NCBI GenBank assembly: GCA_036835325.1
Contig: DAITMF010000027.1
Coordinates: 1-47,584 of the forward strand
Source: CAMCHP01 sp036835325
Lineage (GTDB): Bacteria; Bacteroidota; Bacteroidia; Flavobacteriales_D; Sanyastnellaceae
Direction: 5' to 3'
Length of the DNA: 47,584 nt
In this document: positions 32,582 to 42,061 of the stretch, one piece after another
Numbering within the stretch: position 1 is the stretch's first letter
Layout of the letters: each line of letters begins with the position of its first letter
Notes under the pieces: generated by a model
What the model was told of the DNA's origin: nothing
What the model saw: the letters and a program-made list of their open reading frames with translations, nothing else
The model's database searches: none
Position numbers and translations under genes: made by a program

Positions 32582-32595
32582 GGGTGAGAACACCC
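32582..32595 (+). terminator. Small hairpin after the ureohydrolase-like gene
   Basis: GGGTG-agaa-CACCC: five-pair stem with four-base loop, followed by C and A-rich sequence. Too short alone to be a secure terminator; a larger hairpin follows. Confidence 0.25.
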
Positions 32596-32619
32596 CAAAA
32601 AAACATTCTTAAACACCCC

Positions 32620-32655
32620 TGAAACCCCAATAAAACATGGGGTTTCAAGGTTTTT
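32620..32655 (+). terminator. Terminator of the topA-ureohydrolase unit
   Basis: Perfect nine-pair stem TGAAACCCC/GGGGTTTCA (32620-32628 with 32639-32647), 10-base loop, then AAGG and TTTTT. Confidence 0.65.
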
Positions 32656-32673
32656 AAGGAAGTTTATACTTTT

Positions 32674-32703
32674 TTTGTGAAGTCGGAAAAATACCTATAT
32701 TAG
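32674..32703 (+). promoter_or_regulatory. Predicted promoter of the T9SS operon
   Basis: TTTG (32674-32677), 18 bases, then TATATTAG (32696-32703), one base off TAnnTTTG at the T run. The porP/sprF-like start lies about 54 bases downstream. Confidence 0.5.
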
Positions 32704-32757
32704 CACCTTATCTCAGAGAGATTAAACCGTACCATGCTTACCAACAAGGGAAAACGA

Positions 32758-33756
32758 ATGAAACGGATCCTTACGATCGCGACCGTAGTATTAGCCACTT
32801 GGAGTGCGTCAGCACAACAAGACCCACAGTTCACCCAGTGGTTCAATGACAAACAATCGTTCAATCCCGGCGCAGTCGGAATCCGCGAAGGGCACTGCAT
32901 TTCCGGCTTCTTCCGCAACCAGTGGAGTGGTTTTACCGCCCAAAGCCCAATTCCTGGACAACCGGATATTGTCGCGTCACCCAACACCGTGATGCTGAAT
33001 TACGCCGGCCGCATTCAAACGCCCGGCTTTCAAGGCGGGATGGGATTGACCTTCTACAATGACCAAATTGGCCAGGAAACCAATAACATGATCCGCGGTA
33101 TGTTCGCATACCACCTCAACGCTGGCCCGGGTACCCTGAGCATCGGTTTGGGTCTTGGTTTCTTCAACAAACAACTCGGCAACGCATGGCTGCCACCGGA
33201 AGGGATTACTTCAATTCCCGATGACAATGCCATCAACAGCTCTGTAGCGAGCGATGGTGCTTTCGACATGTCATTCGGCCTCTACTACTTCAAAGAGCGT
33301 GAGTACTACTTCGGTGTTTCGACTACGCACATCACCCAATCTGAGTTGTCAGACCTGTCTATTCAAACCGCACGTCACTACTACTTGATGGGTGGATACA
33401 ATTTCGGTTTGAATGATGACTTGGTGCTGCGCACAAACCTTTTGGCGAAGTCTGACTTAAACAAGTCAGCACTTGACATTAACGCCAACGTGCTTTGGAA
33501 TGACATGCTTTACGGCGGTATTTCATACCGTCCGGGCGATGCCATCGCACCGGTTCTTGGCTTTGAGTACTGCTCTTCAAAAGAAGACAAGACCTCACGG
33601 AGCATGATTTGCTACCGACTTGGCTACAGCTACGACGTTACCACGTCTGAAATTCGTAACTTTAGTTCAGGTTCGCATGAGATTTTTGCAGGGGTTTGCT
33701 TCTCGTACAAGAGCATTCCGCTCATTCGTCGTCATGCCAATCCTCGCTTCTTGTAA
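32758..33756 (+). CDS. PorP/SprF-family type IX secretion membrane protein
   Basis: Outer-membrane-type protein of 332 residues. A signal peptide (MKRILTIATVVLATWSASAQ) is followed by the family opening QDPQFTQWFNDKQSFNPGAVG and RNQWSGF. Later strands (GGMGLTFYNDQIGQETN, YNFGLNDDLVLRTNLLAKSD, GISYRPGDAIAPVLGFEY) match PorP/SprF barrels. These proteins anchor or shuttle T9SS and gliding adhesin components. An upstream ATG at 32734 is in frame but would place charged residues before the signal peptide. It is the first gene of the porP-gldKLMN block, as in Porphyromonas porPKLMN. Confidence 0.9.
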   Translation: MKRILTIATVVLATWSASAQQDPQFTQWFNDKQSFNPGAVGIREGHCISGFFRNQWSGFTAQSPIPGQPDIVASPNTVMLNYAGRIQTPGFQGGMGLTFYNDQIGQETNNMIRGMFAYHLNAGPGTLSIGLGLGFFNKQLGNAWLPPEGITSIPDDNAINSSVASDGAFDMSFGLYYFKEREYYFGVSTTHITQSELSDLSIQTARHYYLMGGYNFGLNDDLVLRTNLLAKSDLNKSALDINANVLWNDMLYGGISYRPGDAIAPVLGFEYCSSKEDKTSRSMICYRLGYSYDVTTSEIRNFSSGSHEIFAGVCFSYKSIPLIRRHANPRFL

Positions 33757-33815
33757 AATAAAAGTGAAACAAACGGAGTTAATCCTACGTAACCTGACGG
33801 TAGAAACCTGCTACT

Positions 33816-33843
33816 CTGCAACGGCTCGGGAAATCTGTTGCAG
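33816..33843 (+). other. Hairpin in the leader of gldK
   Basis: CTGCAAC (33816-33822) pairs with GTTGCAG (33837-33843), loop of 14, ending 15 bases before the gldK ATG and just before its AAGGA ribosome-binding site. It could be a processing or translation-control site; no T run. Confidence 0.4.
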
Positions 33844-33858
33844 TTAAATAAGGAAATC

Positions 33859-35229
33859 ATGAAGAAGTCGTTTTATCCGTTCATCCTCGCCCTTGTAGTC
33901 CTAGCGGGCTGCTATCAGGGCCCCCGCGGCGAACTCGTTGGAGTTTACCCCCGCGACGAGTGGGTTCAAATTAACCCCTACGGCATGAACTACATCCACT
34001 ATGGCTCGTTCACAATGGGCCCCAGTGATCAAGATGTGCCGTACGCGCTGAACACGAAAGCAAAGACGGTAACCATTCCGGCCTTCTACATTGACGTGCA
34101 CGAAATTTCGAACAACGAATACCGTCAATTCGTCAATTACGTGCGTGACTCACTGTGGCGCGATGCATTGGCTCAAAATGACTTTGAGCTCTACTTCCGC
34201 GCTGAAGACGAACTCGGCCGTGAATTGGATCGTTTCATCGACAAAGGCTACACCCTGATTTGGGACGAACCCATCGATTGGGAGGACGAAGAAATCTTCG
34301 ACCTCTTGTACGATGAGTACTACCTACAAGGAAGTGACCGTTTCTACAACCGGAAAGAGCTCGATACCCGTAAATTGTTGTTCCGCTACTGGTGGATTGA
34401 CCTCCAAGGCGCAGCACGTAAAGCAGGGAAAGACGAAGAGTACGGTGAAGTAAACTCACTCAACCAACTGCACTCTGTTCGCGGCCACAGCGACCGTTCA
34501 CAGTTCATTATCGAGGAAGTAATCAATGTGTATCCGGATACGCTCGTATGGGTACACGATTTCACCTACGGCTACAATGAACCGTTGACCGAACAGTACT
34601 TCTGGCACCCTGCGTACGATGAGTACCCGGTTGTTGGTGTGACTTGGGGACAAGCGCGCGCCTTCAACGCATGGAGAACACAGTACCTCAACGAATGGAA
34701 ACAAATGCAAGGGGAAACCATGGTGCAGAAGTTCCGTTTGCCGTCAGAAGCTGAATGGGAATTCGCTGCGCGCGGTGGTCTTGAACTTAGTCCGTACCCA
34801 TGGGGTGGCCCTTACGTACGTAACATCCAAGGTTGTCCGCTGGCAAACTTTAAGCCAATGCGTGGTGACTACGTGGAAGATGCCGGTTGCTACACTGTGC
34901 CTATCGAATCGTACAGCCCGAACGACTACGGTTTGTTCAACATGGCGGGTAACGTTTCAGAATGGACAAACACGGCGTACGACGAGTCGGTGTACGACTT
35001 CACGCACGATATGAGTGCTGAGTACGAATACCACGCCAAAGTTGATGATCCACCGTCATTGAAGCGCAAGGTCATTCGCGGTGGCTCATGGAAAGACATC
35101 GGTTACTACATCCAAACAGGTACACGTTCGTACGAGTACTCTGACACGGCGAAATCGTACATCGGCTTCCGCAGTGTGATGTCATTCCTCGGACGCGGTA
35201 AAAACGTGGCTCCAGAAGACTTCAACTAA
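33859..35229 (+). CDS. gldK: T9SS/gliding-motility lipoprotein GldK (PorK)
   Basis: Outer-membrane lipoprotein of 456 residues, ring component with GldN. Lipobox LAGC puts the lipidated cysteine at C18. The rest is a formylglycine-generating-enzyme-like (FGE/SUMF) domain: YGSFTMGPSDQ, VTIPAFYIDVHEISNNEYRQFV, VVGVTWGQARAFNAW, FRLPSEAEWEFAARGG, NVSEWTNTAYD and VIRGGSWKD. A long acidic insert (about residues 90-230) lies between the first and second parts, as in other GldK. AAGGAAATC before ATG 33859 is a plausible ribosome-binding site. Confident. Confidence 0.95.
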   Translation: MKKSFYPFILALVVLAGCYQGPRGELVGVYPRDEWVQINPYGMNYIHYGSFTMGPSDQDVPYALNTKAKTVTIPAFYIDVHEISNNEYRQFVNYVRDSLWRDALAQNDFELYFRAEDELGRELDRFIDKGYTLIWDEPIDWEDEEIFDLLYDEYYLQGSDRFYNRKELDTRKLLFRYWWIDLQGAARKAGKDEEYGEVNSLNQLHSVRGHSDRSQFIIEEVINVYPDTLVWVHDFTYGYNEPLTEQYFWHPAYDEYPVVGVTWGQARAFNAWRTQYLNEWKQMQGETMVQKFRLPSEAEWEFAARGGLELSPYPWGGPYVRNIQGCPLANFKPMRGDYVEDAGCYTVPIESYSPNDYGLFNMAGNVSEWTNTAYDESVYDFTHDMSAEYEYHAKVDDPPSLKRKVIRGGSWKDIGYYIQTGTRSYEYSDTAKSYIGFRSVMSFLGRGKNVAPEDFN

Positions 35230-35300
35230 TCTTTTACACGCATTGGAAGTACGACAGTACTAGGTCTCTGCTACCGATGCAAATCGCTAAGCTCTTTTTT

Positions 35301-35308
35301 TATATTTC
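35301..35308 (+). promoter_or_regulatory. Possible internal promoter box (TATATTTC) before gldL
   Basis: TATATTTC is one base off TAnnTTTG and lies 22 bases before gldL in the 101-base gk gap between gldK and gldL, the longest gap among gldK-N. No good -33 element seen. Confidence 0.3.
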
Positions 35309-35330
35309 GTAAACCAATAAGCAAGAAACC

Positions 35331-36122
35331 ATGAAACCAGGAAGCAAGAAGTGGAAACAGTTTATGGCCAAACTGTATGGTATTGGCGCCGCAGTCGTAA
35401 TCATCGGCGCGATGTTTAAAATCCAACACTGGCCATTCGCCTCACTCCTTCTCGTTGTCGGTCTCTCTACCGAAGCCGTAATTTTCTTTTTCTCGGCCTT
35501 TGAAAAGCCACACGAAGACCCAGATTGGTCACTCGTATACCCCGAGCTCGCTACAGGCGAACACGGTGAAGGACACGGTGAAGCAAAGCGCCAAAAACCT
35601 GCTGGCTCGTTGACTGAACAACTCGACAACATGCTTGCAGAAGCCAAAATCGAGCCTGAATTGATCGCCAGCCTTGGTGACGGTATGCGCACCTTGAGCA
35701 ATCAAGCTCATCAATTGACAGATATCACTGACGCTGCAGTTGCCACCCAAGAATACACCTCTAGCCTTCGCGGTGCAGGTGAGAAAGTGAACGAACTTGC
35801 CACCACCTACGAAGAGGCATCTCGCTCACTCACCGGTTTGTCAGCTGGTCAAGAGTACGGTGATGCTGCCGGTGCTGCGCTTCAGCGCATGTCAGGTAAC
35901 CTGTCATCGCTCAACAACATGTACGAACTCCAACTCCAAGAATTGGAGAAGAGCCGTCAAATGTACAGCGGCATGTCTTCACTCATCGAGAACCTGCACG
36001 AATCGGTTGAAGATACCCGCAAGTACAAAGAAAACATCGCTGAACTGGCTAAAAACCTTGAGTCACTCAACACTGTATACAGCAACATGCTGAATGCAAT
36101 GGGCTCAGGTACCCGTTCTTAA
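35331..36122 (+). CDS. gldL: T9SS/gliding-motility inner-membrane motor protein GldL (PorL)
   Basis: Inner-membrane protein of 263 residues. Two transmembrane helices (about 17-31 and 36-56) with the conserved intramembrane glutamate E48 in GLSTEAVIFFFSAFEKP, which is needed for proton-driven motion in known GldL. A short Gly/His/Glu-rich stretch (EHGEGHGEA) follows, then a long cytoplasmic helical part. With GldM it forms the pentamer-dimer motor that powers T9SS and gliding. Confidence 0.95.
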   Translation: MKPGSKKWKQFMAKLYGIGAAVVIIGAMFKIQHWPFASLLLVVGLSTEAVIFFFSAFEKPHEDPDWSLVYPELATGEHGEGHGEAKRQKPAGSLTEQLDNMLAEAKIEPELIASLGDGMRTLSNQAHQLTDITDAAVATQEYTSSLRGAGEKVNELATTYEEASRSLTGLSAGQEYGDAAGAALQRMSGNLSSLNNMYELQLQELEKSRQMYSGMSSLIENLHESVEDTRKYKENIAELAKNLESLNTVYSNMLNAMGSGTRS

Positions 36123-36157
36123 TCCATCCTTTCATCCACCCCTAACAGCAAGGAAAA

Positions 36158-37873
36158 ATGGCAGGAGGTAAAGAAACGCCAAGGCAGAAAATGATCGGGA
36201 TGATGTATCTCGTATTGACTGCCCTCTTGGCGATGAACGTATCCAAAGACATCCTAGACGCGTTTGCCTTGGTCGACATTAGTTTGGCCAAAACCGAAAA
36301 CACCCTCGTTGCAAAAAACAGCGCTACGATGGGCGAGTTCCAAGGCAAATTAGCGGCAAACCGTGATAAGACTCAGCCGTTCTACACACAGGCTGAAGAA
36401 GTTGCTAAACGCGCCGACGAGCTCACTGCATACATCAATGAACTCAAAGCACGTACCATCACCGTATCGCACAAATCAAATGCGCTTTCCTACGGTGACG
36501 GCTTCGAAGAGTACCAAATCGATGGTCGTACAGTGAACATGACTGACGTCGACGAAGACGGTAAAAAACTCATCAAGAAGCCAGACGAAAACCAAGAGAA
36601 CACGACCCTCTTGATTGGTAGTGACCCTGCAAGTCCTAAAGACGACAAATGGACTGCCCGCGAACTGCGCACCAAACTTGAAGAGTACCGCGACTTCCTT
36701 AAGGGAATTAAAGTACGCGAAGTGACCGGCAAAGAGTGGGTTGTTCCTGAAACCATTTTGTCAAGCATTGACAACCTGTTCAGCTTCCCAAACACCGTTG
36801 AAGGAGAAAAAGAAGTGACTTGGGAAACCAAGAATTTCTACCACAATCCGCTTGCGGCTATTCTTCCGATGTTGACCAAACTTCAAGTCGACGTGCAAAA
36901 CGCGAAGGCTGACGTATTGGCTGCTATGCTGAGCGGTATCGAAGGTAAATCGTATAAGTTTACCAACCTCGCGCCGTTTGTGATTCCTGAATCGAACTAC
37001 ATCCTTCGTGGAGACACTTTCCGCGCACGCATCCTTTTGGCCGCGTACGATGGAACCAATCCGCCAGACATCTTCATCGATCGTAAGGTGTGGGACATGA
37101 GAGACTCAGCCCGCATTCAAGCCAATGACGACATGAAGCTGAAGATTTCAAAGGAAGGTTTAGGTGTTCTGAAAATCCCAACCAACGGTATGGCCCTTGG
37201 TGATGCCGCGTACAAAGGAATGATTCGCTACGCAGGTCCGCTCGGTACTGAAGAGTACAGTGTATACGTGCCACCGTTCACCGTTGCAGAGCCAGCATTG
37301 GTAATCTCACCTTCGAAAATGAACGTGTTCTACCGTGGTCTTCCTAACCCAGTTGAGATTTCAGTTCCAGGTGTACCGCAAGACAAAATCACTCCGTCAA
37401 TCAGCGGTGGTCACACCATCACCAAGAGCGGCGGCGAATGGATCGTTCAACCCGGTTCTGGAAATGAGGCCACCATCAGCGTAATGGCTGAAATCAACGG
37501 CGTGAAACAGCGCATGGGCGAGAAGAAGTTCCGCGTGAAAGCCATTCCAGACCCTGTGCCGGTTTTTGCAGGAAAGAAACCAACCGATTCAACTGTTCCT
37601 CTGAACGATATGAAGGTTGCGGCAGGTGTGCGCGCCGAGATGGAAAACTTCGACTTTGAAGTTGACGTGCGTGTGAAGAGCTTCTCAATGATCTTCATCC
37701 GCGACGGAAACGTTATTCAGAAAGACGCTAACGACAACAAGGTAAGCAACGACATGAAGGTGAACATGGACCGTGTGAAGCGCGGCGACAAGTTCTACTT
37801 GGAGAACATCATCGTTACAATGCCTGACCGCAGCGAACGTAAAGTGGCCAACCTCAGTCTGAAAGCCGTTTAA
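36158..37873 (+). CDS. gldM: T9SS/gliding-motility motor protein GldM (PorM)
   Basis: Protein of 571 residues anchored by one N-terminal helix (about 11-27, KMIGMMYLVLTALLAMNVS) with a large periplasmic part of four domains. Family landmarks are GGKETPRQKMIGMMY at the start, DILDAFALVD, SPSKMNVFYRGLPNPVEIS in D3 and the C-terminal domain with AGVRAEMENFDFEV and SFSMIF. It spans the periplasm as the dimer shaft that couples GldL motion to the GldKN ring. Thirty-five bases after gldL. Confidence 0.96.
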   Translation: MAGGKETPRQKMIGMMYLVLTALLAMNVSKDILDAFALVDISLAKTENTLVAKNSATMGEFQGKLAANRDKTQPFYTQAEEVAKRADELTAYINELKARTITVSHKSNALSYGDGFEEYQIDGRTVNMTDVDEDGKKLIKKPDENQENTTLLIGSDPASPKDDKWTARELRTKLEEYRDFLKGIKVREVTGKEWVVPETILSSIDNLFSFPNTVEGEKEVTWETKNFYHNPLAAILPMLTKLQVDVQNAKADVLAAMLSGIEGKSYKFTNLAPFVIPESNYILRGDTFRARILLAAYDGTNPPDIFIDRKVWDMRDSARIQANDDMKLKISKEGLGVLKIPTNGMALGDAAYKGMIRYAGPLGTEEYSVYVPPFTVAEPALVISPSKMNVFYRGLPNPVEISVPGVPQDKITPSISGGHTITKSGGEWIVQPGSGNEATISVMAEINGVKQRMGEKKFRVKAIPDPVPVFAGKKPTDSTVPLNDMKVAAGVRAEMENFDFEVDVRVKSFSMIFIRDGNVIQKDANDNKVSNDMKVNMDRVKRGDKFYLENIIVTMPDRSERKVANLSLKAV

Positions 37874-37886
37874 TAATTTTGACAGC

Positions 37887-38738
37887 ATGAAACAGGTTAT
37901 TTCAATCATCGCCCTTCTGCTGCTCCTCGTACCTTTCAAAGGGAACACGCAGGTGCAAACGGTTCTTGACGGTGCCTACGTCAAAGAACACAACCCCACC
38001 AAACGTGTGATTCCCTACCCGCACCTGCGTGAAGCCGATGTGATGTACCAAAAGCGCATTTGGGAAGAAATCGACCTCAAACAAAAAATGAATCACCCGC
38101 TCTACTTCCCTGAGCGCCCGATTCAAGACCGAAAGTCGCTGTTTGAAGTCGTCAAAGACGCATTGCTCGTTGACCAATCAATCACCGCCTACGGACTTGG
38201 TCCGGCCGATGAAGACGATGAATTCCTCTACCCGCTTTCTCGTGAAGATGTAGAGCAAATTCTCGAACCCATCGTAACCAACTACACCGAAGACCCCGAC
38301 ACCGGCGAACGCATCGCGGTAGAGGCAAAGCAGCCGGTAAAATCAACCGACATTGCCCGCTACCAGATCAAAGAAGACTGGATTTTCGACAAGCAACGCT
38401 CCGAACGCTACGTGCGCATCATCGGCATCTGCCCGATGAAGGAAGATTTCGACGACGACGGTGCAGTGCGCGGTTACAAAAAACTGTTTTGGCTGTACTT
38501 CCCGGAGTGCCGCTACGTGTTTGCCAATGCCGATGCGTACAACTTTGCCAACGATTCGCAGCGCCGTACATTTGAAGACATCTTCCAGAAGCGCTACTTC
38601 AGCAGCTTCATCGTGAAAGAGTCAAATGTGTATGACCGTTCAATCCGAAGCTATGCGCAAGGCATCGACCAACACCTCGAAGCAGAGCGCATTAAATACG
38701 ATCAATTCATCCTCGAACATGACCTCTGGTCGTACTGA
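37887..38738 (+). CDS. gldN: T9SS/gliding-motility periplasmic ring protein GldN (PorN)
   Basis: Exported protein of 283 residues with a signal peptide (about 1-22, ending GNTQ). Family features: VLDGAYVKEHNPTKRVIPYP near the mature N-terminus, ADVMYQKRIWEEIDL, and KEDWIFDKQRSERYVRIIGICP. GldN binds GldK to form the periplasmic ring on the outer membrane. Last gene of the block, 13 bases after gldM and followed by a terminator. Confidence 0.95.
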   Translation: MKQVISIIALLLLLVPFKGNTQVQTVLDGAYVKEHNPTKRVIPYPHLREADVMYQKRIWEEIDLKQKMNHPLYFPERPIQDRKSLFEVVKDALLVDQSITAYGLGPADEDDEFLYPLSREDVEQILEPIVTNYTEDPDTGERIAVEAKQPVKSTDIARYQIKEDWIFDKQRSERYVRIIGICPMKEDFDDDGAVRGYKKLFWLYFPECRYVFANADAYNFANDSQRRTFEDIFQKRYFSSFIVKESNVYDRSIRSYAQGIDQHLEAERIKYDQFILEHDLWSY

Positions 38739-38757
38739 GATCGAATAAACCCGCTTG

Positions 38758-38791
38758 AAGCGCTCACCCTATGGTGGGCGCTTTCTATTTG
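38758..38791 (+). terminator. Terminator of the T9SS operon
   Basis: Eleven-pair stem with one wobble (38758-38768 with 38773-38783), four-base loop CTAT, followed by TCTATTT. It marks the end of porP-gldKLMN. Confidence 0.75.
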
Positions 38792-38801
38792 CCCCATCCG
38801 C

Positions 38802-40751
38802 ATGCTCAACATCAACAAGCTCTCGCTTCACTTTGGTTCGAACACCCTCTTCGAAGACCTCAACCTCTTCGTTGGTCCGCGTGAACGCGTTGGTTTAATC
38901 GGTAAAAATGGCGCCGGTAAATCAACCCTGCTGCGCATGATTGCCGGTCACATAACACCCTCAGGCGGCACCATATCAATGCCCAAAGAGAGCACCGTCG
39001 GCTTCCTCGAGCAAGACATGCCGCACAACGAGGCCATGACCATCATTGACGAAGCAGCCACGGCCTTCGCCGAAATCAGAAAGCTCGAAAACAGCATCGC
39101 CCAGCTCTCCCAAGAAATCACTGAACGCACTGATTACGAAAGCGAATCGTACCATAAACTTATTGAGCAACTCAGCGAAGCCAACGAACGCCACCGGCTC
39201 ATCGGCGGAGCCAATGCCGAACAACAAGCACAGCGCATCTTGCAAGGACTCGGCTTCTCGTCCGACGACATGCACCGCAAAGTGGGGGAATTCTCCGGAG
39301 GATGGAAGATGCGTGTTGAATTGGCGAAGCTCCTCCTCATCAACCCCGATCTTTTGCTGCTCGACGAACCTACCAACCACCTCGACATCGAATCGATACA
39401 ATGGCTGGAAGGATTTCTGCGCAACTATCCGGGAACGATCGTACTCATCTCGCACGACAAAGCCTTTCTTGACGCGCTCACAAACCGTACCGTCGAAGTT
39501 GGAGGGCAACGCATCTATGACTTCAAAGCACCCTACTCCAAATACATGGAATGGCGCATTGAAGAACTCGAACGCCAAACCTTGGCTGCCAAAAACCAGC
39601 AGAAGTACATCGAAGACACCCAGCGCAACATCGAAAAATTCAGGGCGAAAAAAAACAAGGCCGCATTTGCCCAGACCCTTATCCGAAAACTCGAAAAACT
39701 TGAACGCTTGGAGGTCGACGACTTCGACAACAGCGGCTTGCGCTTCTCCTTCCCTCCTGCCCCGCGATCGGGAAAAGTGGTGGTGGAAACCAAGCAACTC
39801 AGTAAATGCTACGGCAAACTCGAGGTATTCAAGGGTGTTGAGCTGCTTATGGCACGCCAGGAGAAAATTGCACTGGTAGGTAAAAACGGAGCCGGTAAAA
39901 CCACGCTTACCCGCATTCTCATTGGCGACGAACAAGGCGAAGGCGAGTGCACAATCGGTCACAACGTATCCATCGGATACTACGCACAAAACCAAGCCGA
40001 TGAACTCGACGGCGAACGCACCGTTTTTGAAACCATCGACAGTGCCGCCGAAGGCGACATCCGCACCCGCGTGCGATCAATGCTCGGCGCATTTCTGTTC
40101 TCAGGAGAAGACATCGATAAAAAAGTAAAGGTGCTATCGGGTGGTGAAAAAGCGCGGCTTGCATTGTGCAAACTCCTCCTCCAACCGTGCAACCTCCTCA
40201 TCCTTGACGAACCTACAAACCACCTCGACATGCGCTCGAAAGAAGTGCTGAAACAGGCTCTCATCGACTACGACGGAACCATGATCGTGGTGTCACACGA
40301 CCGCGACTTCCTTTCCGGACTCACCGAATTGGTATACGAAATCACGCCCAAAGGACTCAAGCAGTACATCGGCGACATCCAGGCCTTCTTGAACGAACGC
40401 AACGCTGAGAGCATCGCCGCCTTTGAGGCCGACACCGGGAAGATGAAAGCAGACGCATCCTCATCCATCCCCCAAAATAAAAACAACTACGCAGAGCGAA
40501 AAGAGGCTGAAAAGCAACGCCGAAAGCTTCAAAATGCGGTTGAACGCTTCGAAAAAAACATCGCTGAAGCCGAAGAAAAACTCAGCCAACTTGAAGCTCA
40601 ACTCGCCGTGGTTGACTACAGCGATGCGAACGCTGCCGAGGCCCTTATTCGCACCCATGCCAACGCCAAAGCGCAACTCGACCAACTGTACGCCGACTGG
40701 GACAGCGCCGGCGAAGCCTTGATGGCATTCGACAAAGAAGAGCAGGGTTAA
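38802..40751 (+). CDS. ABC-F family ATPase (Uup/EttA-like)
   Basis: Soluble protein of 649 residues with two ABC ATPase domains. Walker A GKNGAGKST (34-42) and GKNGAGKTT; signatures FSGGWKMR and LSGGEKAR; Walker B LLLLDEPTNHLD and LLILDEPTNHLD. The linker after the first domain (KYMEWRIEELERQ ... KKNKAAFAQTLIRKLEKLERLE) is the ABC-F P-site tRNA-interaction motif region. A charged coiled-coil of about 90 residues ends the protein, as in Uup. No membrane segments. ABC-F proteins act on ribosomes; the exact role (translation factor or resistance) cannot be told. Confidence 0.92.
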   Translation: MLNINKLSLHFGSNTLFEDLNLFVGPRERVGLIGKNGAGKSTLLRMIAGHITPSGGTISMPKESTVGFLEQDMPHNEAMTIIDEAATAFAEIRKLENSIAQLSQEITERTDYESESYHKLIEQLSEANERHRLIGGANAEQQAQRILQGLGFSSDDMHRKVGEFSGGWKMRVELAKLLLINPDLLLLDEPTNHLDIESIQWLEGFLRNYPGTIVLISHDKAFLDALTNRTVEVGGQRIYDFKAPYSKYMEWRIEELERQTLAAKNQQKYIEDTQRNIEKFRAKKNKAAFAQTLIRKLEKLERLEVDDFDNSGLRFSFPPAPRSGKVVVETKQLSKCYGKLEVFKGVELLMARQEKIALVGKNGAGKTTLTRILIGDEQGEGECTIGHNVSIGYYAQNQADELDGERTVFETIDSAAEGDIRTRVRSMLGAFLFSGEDIDKKVKVLSGGEKARLALCKLLLQPCNLLILDEPTNHLDMRSKEVLKQALIDYDGTMIVVSHDRDFLSGLTELVYEITPKGLKQYIGDIQAFLNERNAESIAAFEADTGKMKADASSSIPQNKNNYAERKEAEKQRRKLQNAVERFEKNIAEAEEKLSQLEAQLAVVDYSDANAAEALIRTHANAKAQLDQLYADWDSAGEALMAFDKEEQG

Positions 40752-40752
40752 C

Positions 40753-40760
40753 TATCTTTG
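40753..40760 (+). promoter_or_regulatory. Predicted -7 promoter box (TATCTTTG) of tyrS
   Basis: TATCTTTG matches TAnnTTTG, directly after the ABC-F stop codon and 20 bases before the tyrS ATG. Confidence 0.5.
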
Positions 40761-40780
40761 CCGCGCCAACACTTACTTGT

Positions 40781-42055
40781 ATGCACCTGATTGACGAATT
40801 GAGCTGGCGGGGCCTCCTGCACGACAACACGCCCGGCGTGCGTGAACAACTTGAAAAGGAAATAACCACCGGTTATGTTGGCTTTGACCCAACCGCCGAT
40901 TCACTGCACATTGGCAATTTGGTGCCCATCATTCTGCTCATGCACCTGCAGCGCGCCGGTCACCGGCCGATTGCACTCGTGGGTGGAGCCACCGGCCGCG
41001 TTGGTGACCCCAGTGGCAAAACCGAAGAGCGCAAATTCCTTGATGTTGCCACCATTCAAAGCAACCTCGAAGCGCAGAAAGCGCAACTAAAACGGTTTCT
41101 TGACTTCGACTGCGGCGAACGCTCTGCGCAGGTCGTCAACAACTACGATTGGTTTGAGAACATTTCGTTTCTCGACTTCATTCGCGACGTGGGCAAGCAC
41201 ATCACCGTGAACTACATGCTGTCGAAAGACTCCGTGAAAAAGCGCTTGGAAACCGGTATGAGTTTTACTGAATTCACCTACCAGCTCATTCAGGGATACG
41301 ATTTCTTCCACCTTTGGAAGTACATGGGCGTGAAACTTCAAATGGGTGGCTCTGACCAGTGGGGAAACATCGTCACCGGTACTGAGCTCATTCGGCGTTT
41401 GGCCGGCGGCGAGGCCCACGCCCTCACAGCGCCCCTCATCACCAAGGCCGACGGCAGCAAATTCGGCAAAAGCGAAGGTGGAAACGTGTGGCTCGACAAA
41501 GCCAAAACGTCGCCCTACACCTTCTACCAGTACTGGCTCAATACGAGCGATGACGACGCAGCACGCTACATCAAAATTTTCACCTTCTTGCCCAAAGAAG
41601 ACATCGAAGCCGTGATTGCGTCGCATGCAGAAAATCCGGCGCTACGCGTTTTGCAAAAACGCTTGGCTGAAGAAATCACCCGCATGGTGCACAGCGAAGA
41701 CGATTTGCAAACGGCACTTGCCGCAACCGATGTCTTGTTTGGTCGTGCCACGCGTGAGCAACTTCAGCGCCTATCGGCGGATGACTTGCTGAGCGTCTTC
41801 GAAGGCGTGCATCAGGCAACCGCACAGCGCACCGCGCTCGACGCAGGAATCGGCATTGTGGATGCCTTGTCAGGACAAACCGGATTCATGGCCTCAAACA
41901 GCGAAGCACGACGCGCCTTGAAAGAAAACAGCATCCAAGTGAACAAAGAAAAGGTAGGTGAAGACTACGTTTTGGGCGCAAGCGACCTCTTGTGCGACCG
42001 TTACGTACTGCTGCAGCGCGGAAAGAAAAATTACTACCTCTTGGTGGTCGAATAA
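40781..42055 (+). CDS. tyrS: Tyrosyl-tRNA synthetase
   Basis: Class I synthetase of 424 residues that charges tRNA-Tyr. The HIGH motif is HIGN at 43-46 within GFDPTADSLHIGNLV; the second signature KFGKS is near residue 227 (GSKFGKSEGGNVWLD); GGSDQWGNI binds tyrosine. The last 60 residues form an S4 RNA-binding domain (SNSEARRALKENSIQVNKEK). Usual length. Begins 29 bases after the ABC-F gene and is followed by a hairpin terminator. Confidence 0.96.
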   Translation: MHLIDELSWRGLLHDNTPGVREQLEKEITTGYVGFDPTADSLHIGNLVPIILLMHLQRAGHRPIALVGGATGRVGDPSGKTEERKFLDVATIQSNLEAQKAQLKRFLDFDCGERSAQVVNNYDWFENISFLDFIRDVGKHITVNYMLSKDSVKKRLETGMSFTEFTYQLIQGYDFFHLWKYMGVKLQMGGSDQWGNIVTGTELIRRLAGGEAHALTAPLITKADGSKFGKSEGGNVWLDKAKTSPYTFYQYWLNTSDDDAARYIKIFTFLPKEDIEAVIASHAENPALRVLQKRLAEEITRMVHSEDDLQTALAATDVLFGRATREQLQRLSADDLLSVFEGVHQATAQRTALDAGIGIVDALSGQTGFMASNSEARRALKENSIQVNKEKVGEDYVLGASDLLCDRYVLLQRGKKNYYLLVVE

Positions 42056-42061
42056 TCAGCC

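Noticed and set aside
39046..39879. Plus-strand frame of 277 codons in another frame of the ABC-F gene
   Set aside because: Ser/Thr/Asn-rich low-quality translation that overlaps conserved ABC motifs in the true frame.
38976..39995. Minus-strand frame of 339 codons inside the ABC-F gene
   Set aside because: Antisense to a gene with intact Walker and signature motifs; sequence is Phe/Val/Gly-rich shadow with no recognisable domain.
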